Positions 62,676 to 64,000 of a DNA stretch of 64,000 nucleotides are shown one piece after another (position 1 is the stretch's first letter; each line of letters begins with the position of its first letter). Position numbers and translations under genes: made by a program. Origin of the DNA: Hespellia stercorisuis DSM 15480 (GTDB taxonomy: Bacteria > Bacillota > Clostridia > Lachnospirales > Lachnospiraceae); assembly GCF_900142165.1 (NCBI RefSeq), contig NZ_FQZY01000005.1, positions 62,001-126,000 of the forward strand, given 5' to 3'. The notes beneath the pieces are model-generated. The model had not been told where the DNA came from. It ran no database searches and saw nothing but the letters and a program-made list of their open reading frames with translations.

Positions 62676-64000
62676 TCACCCCTCGCTTTTCTCTGCCATG
62701 ATCTGATCGTGCAGATCATTCAGATAAACCCAGCGCTCCATTTTCTCTTCCAGCTGCTGCTCCGCCTCCGCTTTTTCTTCCATGATTTCGTTCAGCTTTC
62801 CGTACACGCTCGCGTTTTTGGCCGCATCTGCATCCAGCTGTTCAATCTTTTCTTCCAGGGTAGCGATCTCCTCGTCGATTCCCTCGAACTCCCGCTGCTC
62901 TTTGTAGCTGAACTTCAGTTTTCTGGCATGACCTCTTCCGGTGTCCGCAGACTTTTGATCTGTAAGTTGAGCGTCCGAAGAGTCCGCATTCACAGCTTTG
63001 GAATCCGTACAACCTCCGGATTTTCCTCCGGCTGCTGCACCGGAGGAGCCAGATGCCGCTCCGCTTGTCCCCGTACCTGGTTCCTCCGGTCTTGCCAGCA
63101 GATAGTCGGAATAGTTTCCCTCATACTGCTTCACCTCCCCCGCTCCTTCAAAAGAGAAAATACGCCGTACAATGCGATCCAGAAAATACCGGTCATGGGA
63201 TACGGTGATCACAATGCCGTCAAAACTGTCCAGATAATCCTCCAGAATCGTCAGCGTCTGGATATCCAGATCATTGGTCGGCTCATCCAGAATCAGTACG
63301 TTTGGCGAGCTCATAAGGATTCGCAGCAAGTACAGCCTTCGCTTCTCCCCGCCGGAGAGTTTCCCGATTGGTGACCACTGTGCCGATCCCTCAAACAAAA
63401 ATTTCTCCAGCATCTGGGATGCCGTAATCAGCCCATCCGTCGTCCGGATATACTCTCCCACCTCTTTCACATAATCAATGACGCGCATGGAATCGTCCAG
63501 TGCCTCATTCTCCTGGGAAAAGTAACCAACCCGGATTGTCTCCCCCGTCTCCACGGTGCCTTCATCCGGTGCCAGTTCTCCCGTAATAATCTTCAGGAGT
63601 GTGCTCTTACCGCATCCGTTCTCTCCGATGATCCCGATCCGGTCATTTTTCAGAAATATATAGGAATAATCCTGAATCAGCCGTTTGTCACCGTAGGCCT
63701 TGGAAATGTGTTCCAGTTCGATGGTCTTCTTCCCCATTCTGGAGGACACCGAGTTCATCGTCACCGTGCCGTCCTGCACCGGTGCCGCAGTATTCTGTAG
63801 CGCCTCAATCCGATCGATGTGTGCCTTCTGCTTTGTAGAGCGCGCTCTCGCCCCTCTGTGAAGCCATTCCAGCTCTGTGCGGAGAATGTTCTGCCGCTTT
63901 TTCTCGCCGGCAATCTCGATGTTTTGACGCTCCGCCTTCAGTGTCACATATTCCGAATAATTCCCCGGATAATTGTAGATCTTCGCCTTGTCCACCTCTA
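62676..64000 (-). CDS. ABC-F family ATP-binding protein (5' part outside the window)
   Basis: The frame is open at the right edge, so only the inter-domain linker, second ATPase and C-terminus (about 441 aa) are present. YNYPGNYSEYVTLKAERQN is linker. NBD2: GIIGENGCGKSTLLKI (Walker A), SGGEKRRLYLLRILM (signature), VLILDEPTNDLDIQTL (Walker B). A Gly/Ser/Ala-rich stretch leads to a C-terminal coiled coil (about the last 75 residues) typical of Uup/YdiF-like ABC-F proteins, ribosome-acting ATPases. No membrane segment. Exact subfamily needs the missing part. Confidence 0.9.
   Translation of the reverse strand, partial: EVDKAKIYNYPGNYSEYVTLKAERQNIEIAGEKKRQNILRTELEWLHRGARARSTKQKAHIDRIEALQNTAAPVQDGTVTMNSVSSRMGKKTIELEHISKAYGDKRLIQDYSYIFLKNDRIGIIGENGCGKSTLLKIITGELAPDEGTVETGETIRVGYFSQENEALDDSMRVIDYVKEVGEYIRTTDGLITASQMLEKFLFEGSAQWSPIGKLSGGEKRRLYLLRILMSSPNVLILDEPTNDLDIQTLTILEDYLDSFDGIVITVSHDRYFLDRIVRRIFSFEGAGEVKQYEGNYSDYLLARPEEPGTGTSGAASGSSGAAAGGKSGGCTDSKAVNADSSDAQLTDQKSADTGRGHARKLKFSYKEQREFEGIDEEIATLEEKIEQLDADAAKNASVYGKLNEIMEEKAEAEQQLEEKMERWVYLNDLHDQIMAEKSEG

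Overview
The window is a stretch of chromosome from a low-to-mid-GC, endospore-forming, anaerobic Clostridia. The gene content and order look like Lachnospiraceae: a DUF4317 gene, an NADP-type gdhA, a split B12-dependent methionine synthase, a monomeric [FeFe] hydrogenase, and the complete spoIIIA operon with spo0A, spoIVB, spoIIP and gpr. Family-level placement is inference from gene content; I cannot name a species. Almost everything is on the minus strand, so the gene order below runs against the coordinates. Only rpsT and a TetR-family regulator are on the plus strand. I found no tRNA, rRNA, CRISPR array, prophage or transposase gene.

Layout from left to right. 1-3.6 kb: the end of a DUF4317 gene, gdhA, a membrane protein and rpsU. 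3.6-12.1 kb: alaS, the hydrogenase, and a C1/methionine cluster read metF, then MetH-activation protein, then metH. 12.2-15.7 kb: glgA, spo0A, spoIVB. 15.7-16.1 kb: a gene-free block with three tandem 124-bp structured repeats. 16.1-24.7 kb: the operon nusB-xseA-xseB-ispA-dxs-tlyA-nadK-argR-recN. 24.9-27.1 kb: asp23 and prfC. 27.1-32.1 kb: spoIIIAA to spoIIIAH. 32.3-35.0 kb: pnp and rpsO. 35.0-45.5 kb: the translation operon rimP-nusA-ylxR-ylxQ-infB-rbfA-nrnA-truB-ribF, followed by a Na/Pi transporter. 45.5-50 kb: a type IIA topoisomerase pair. 50-52.9 kb: gpr-spoIIP with divergent rpsT. 53-59 kb: the most accessory-looking part, a TetR regulator divergent from an MMPL transporter and a large secreted heptad-repeat protein. 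59-64 kb: a phosphoribosyltransferase-like gene, ilvN-ilvC, a CorA-type transporter and the end of an ABC-F gene.

The strongest unexplained signal is not a protein. It is a 98-bp element, TGTGCTG/CAGCACA-ended, present as three tandem copies upstream of spoIVB and one full copy plus a partial copy upstream of alaS. Read on the minus strand (the strand of the flanking genes) it folds into a three-way junction. One arm has compensatory base changes between loci. The other arm is a consensus kink-turn, capped by a GNRA tetraloop in the three array copies. At both loci the element starts exactly at the end of an intrinsic terminator's T-run. A second repeat family is a set of large perfect or near-perfect palindromes sharing a GGGGACGTA core at four intergenic sites; these look like REP/RAYT-type elements. 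The remaining findings are leader hairpins (pnp, rpsO, rimP, alaS), a three-operator TetR control region, low-complexity expansions in IF-2 and SpoIIIAE, and a phosphoribosyltransferase homologue lacking the usual acidic pair.
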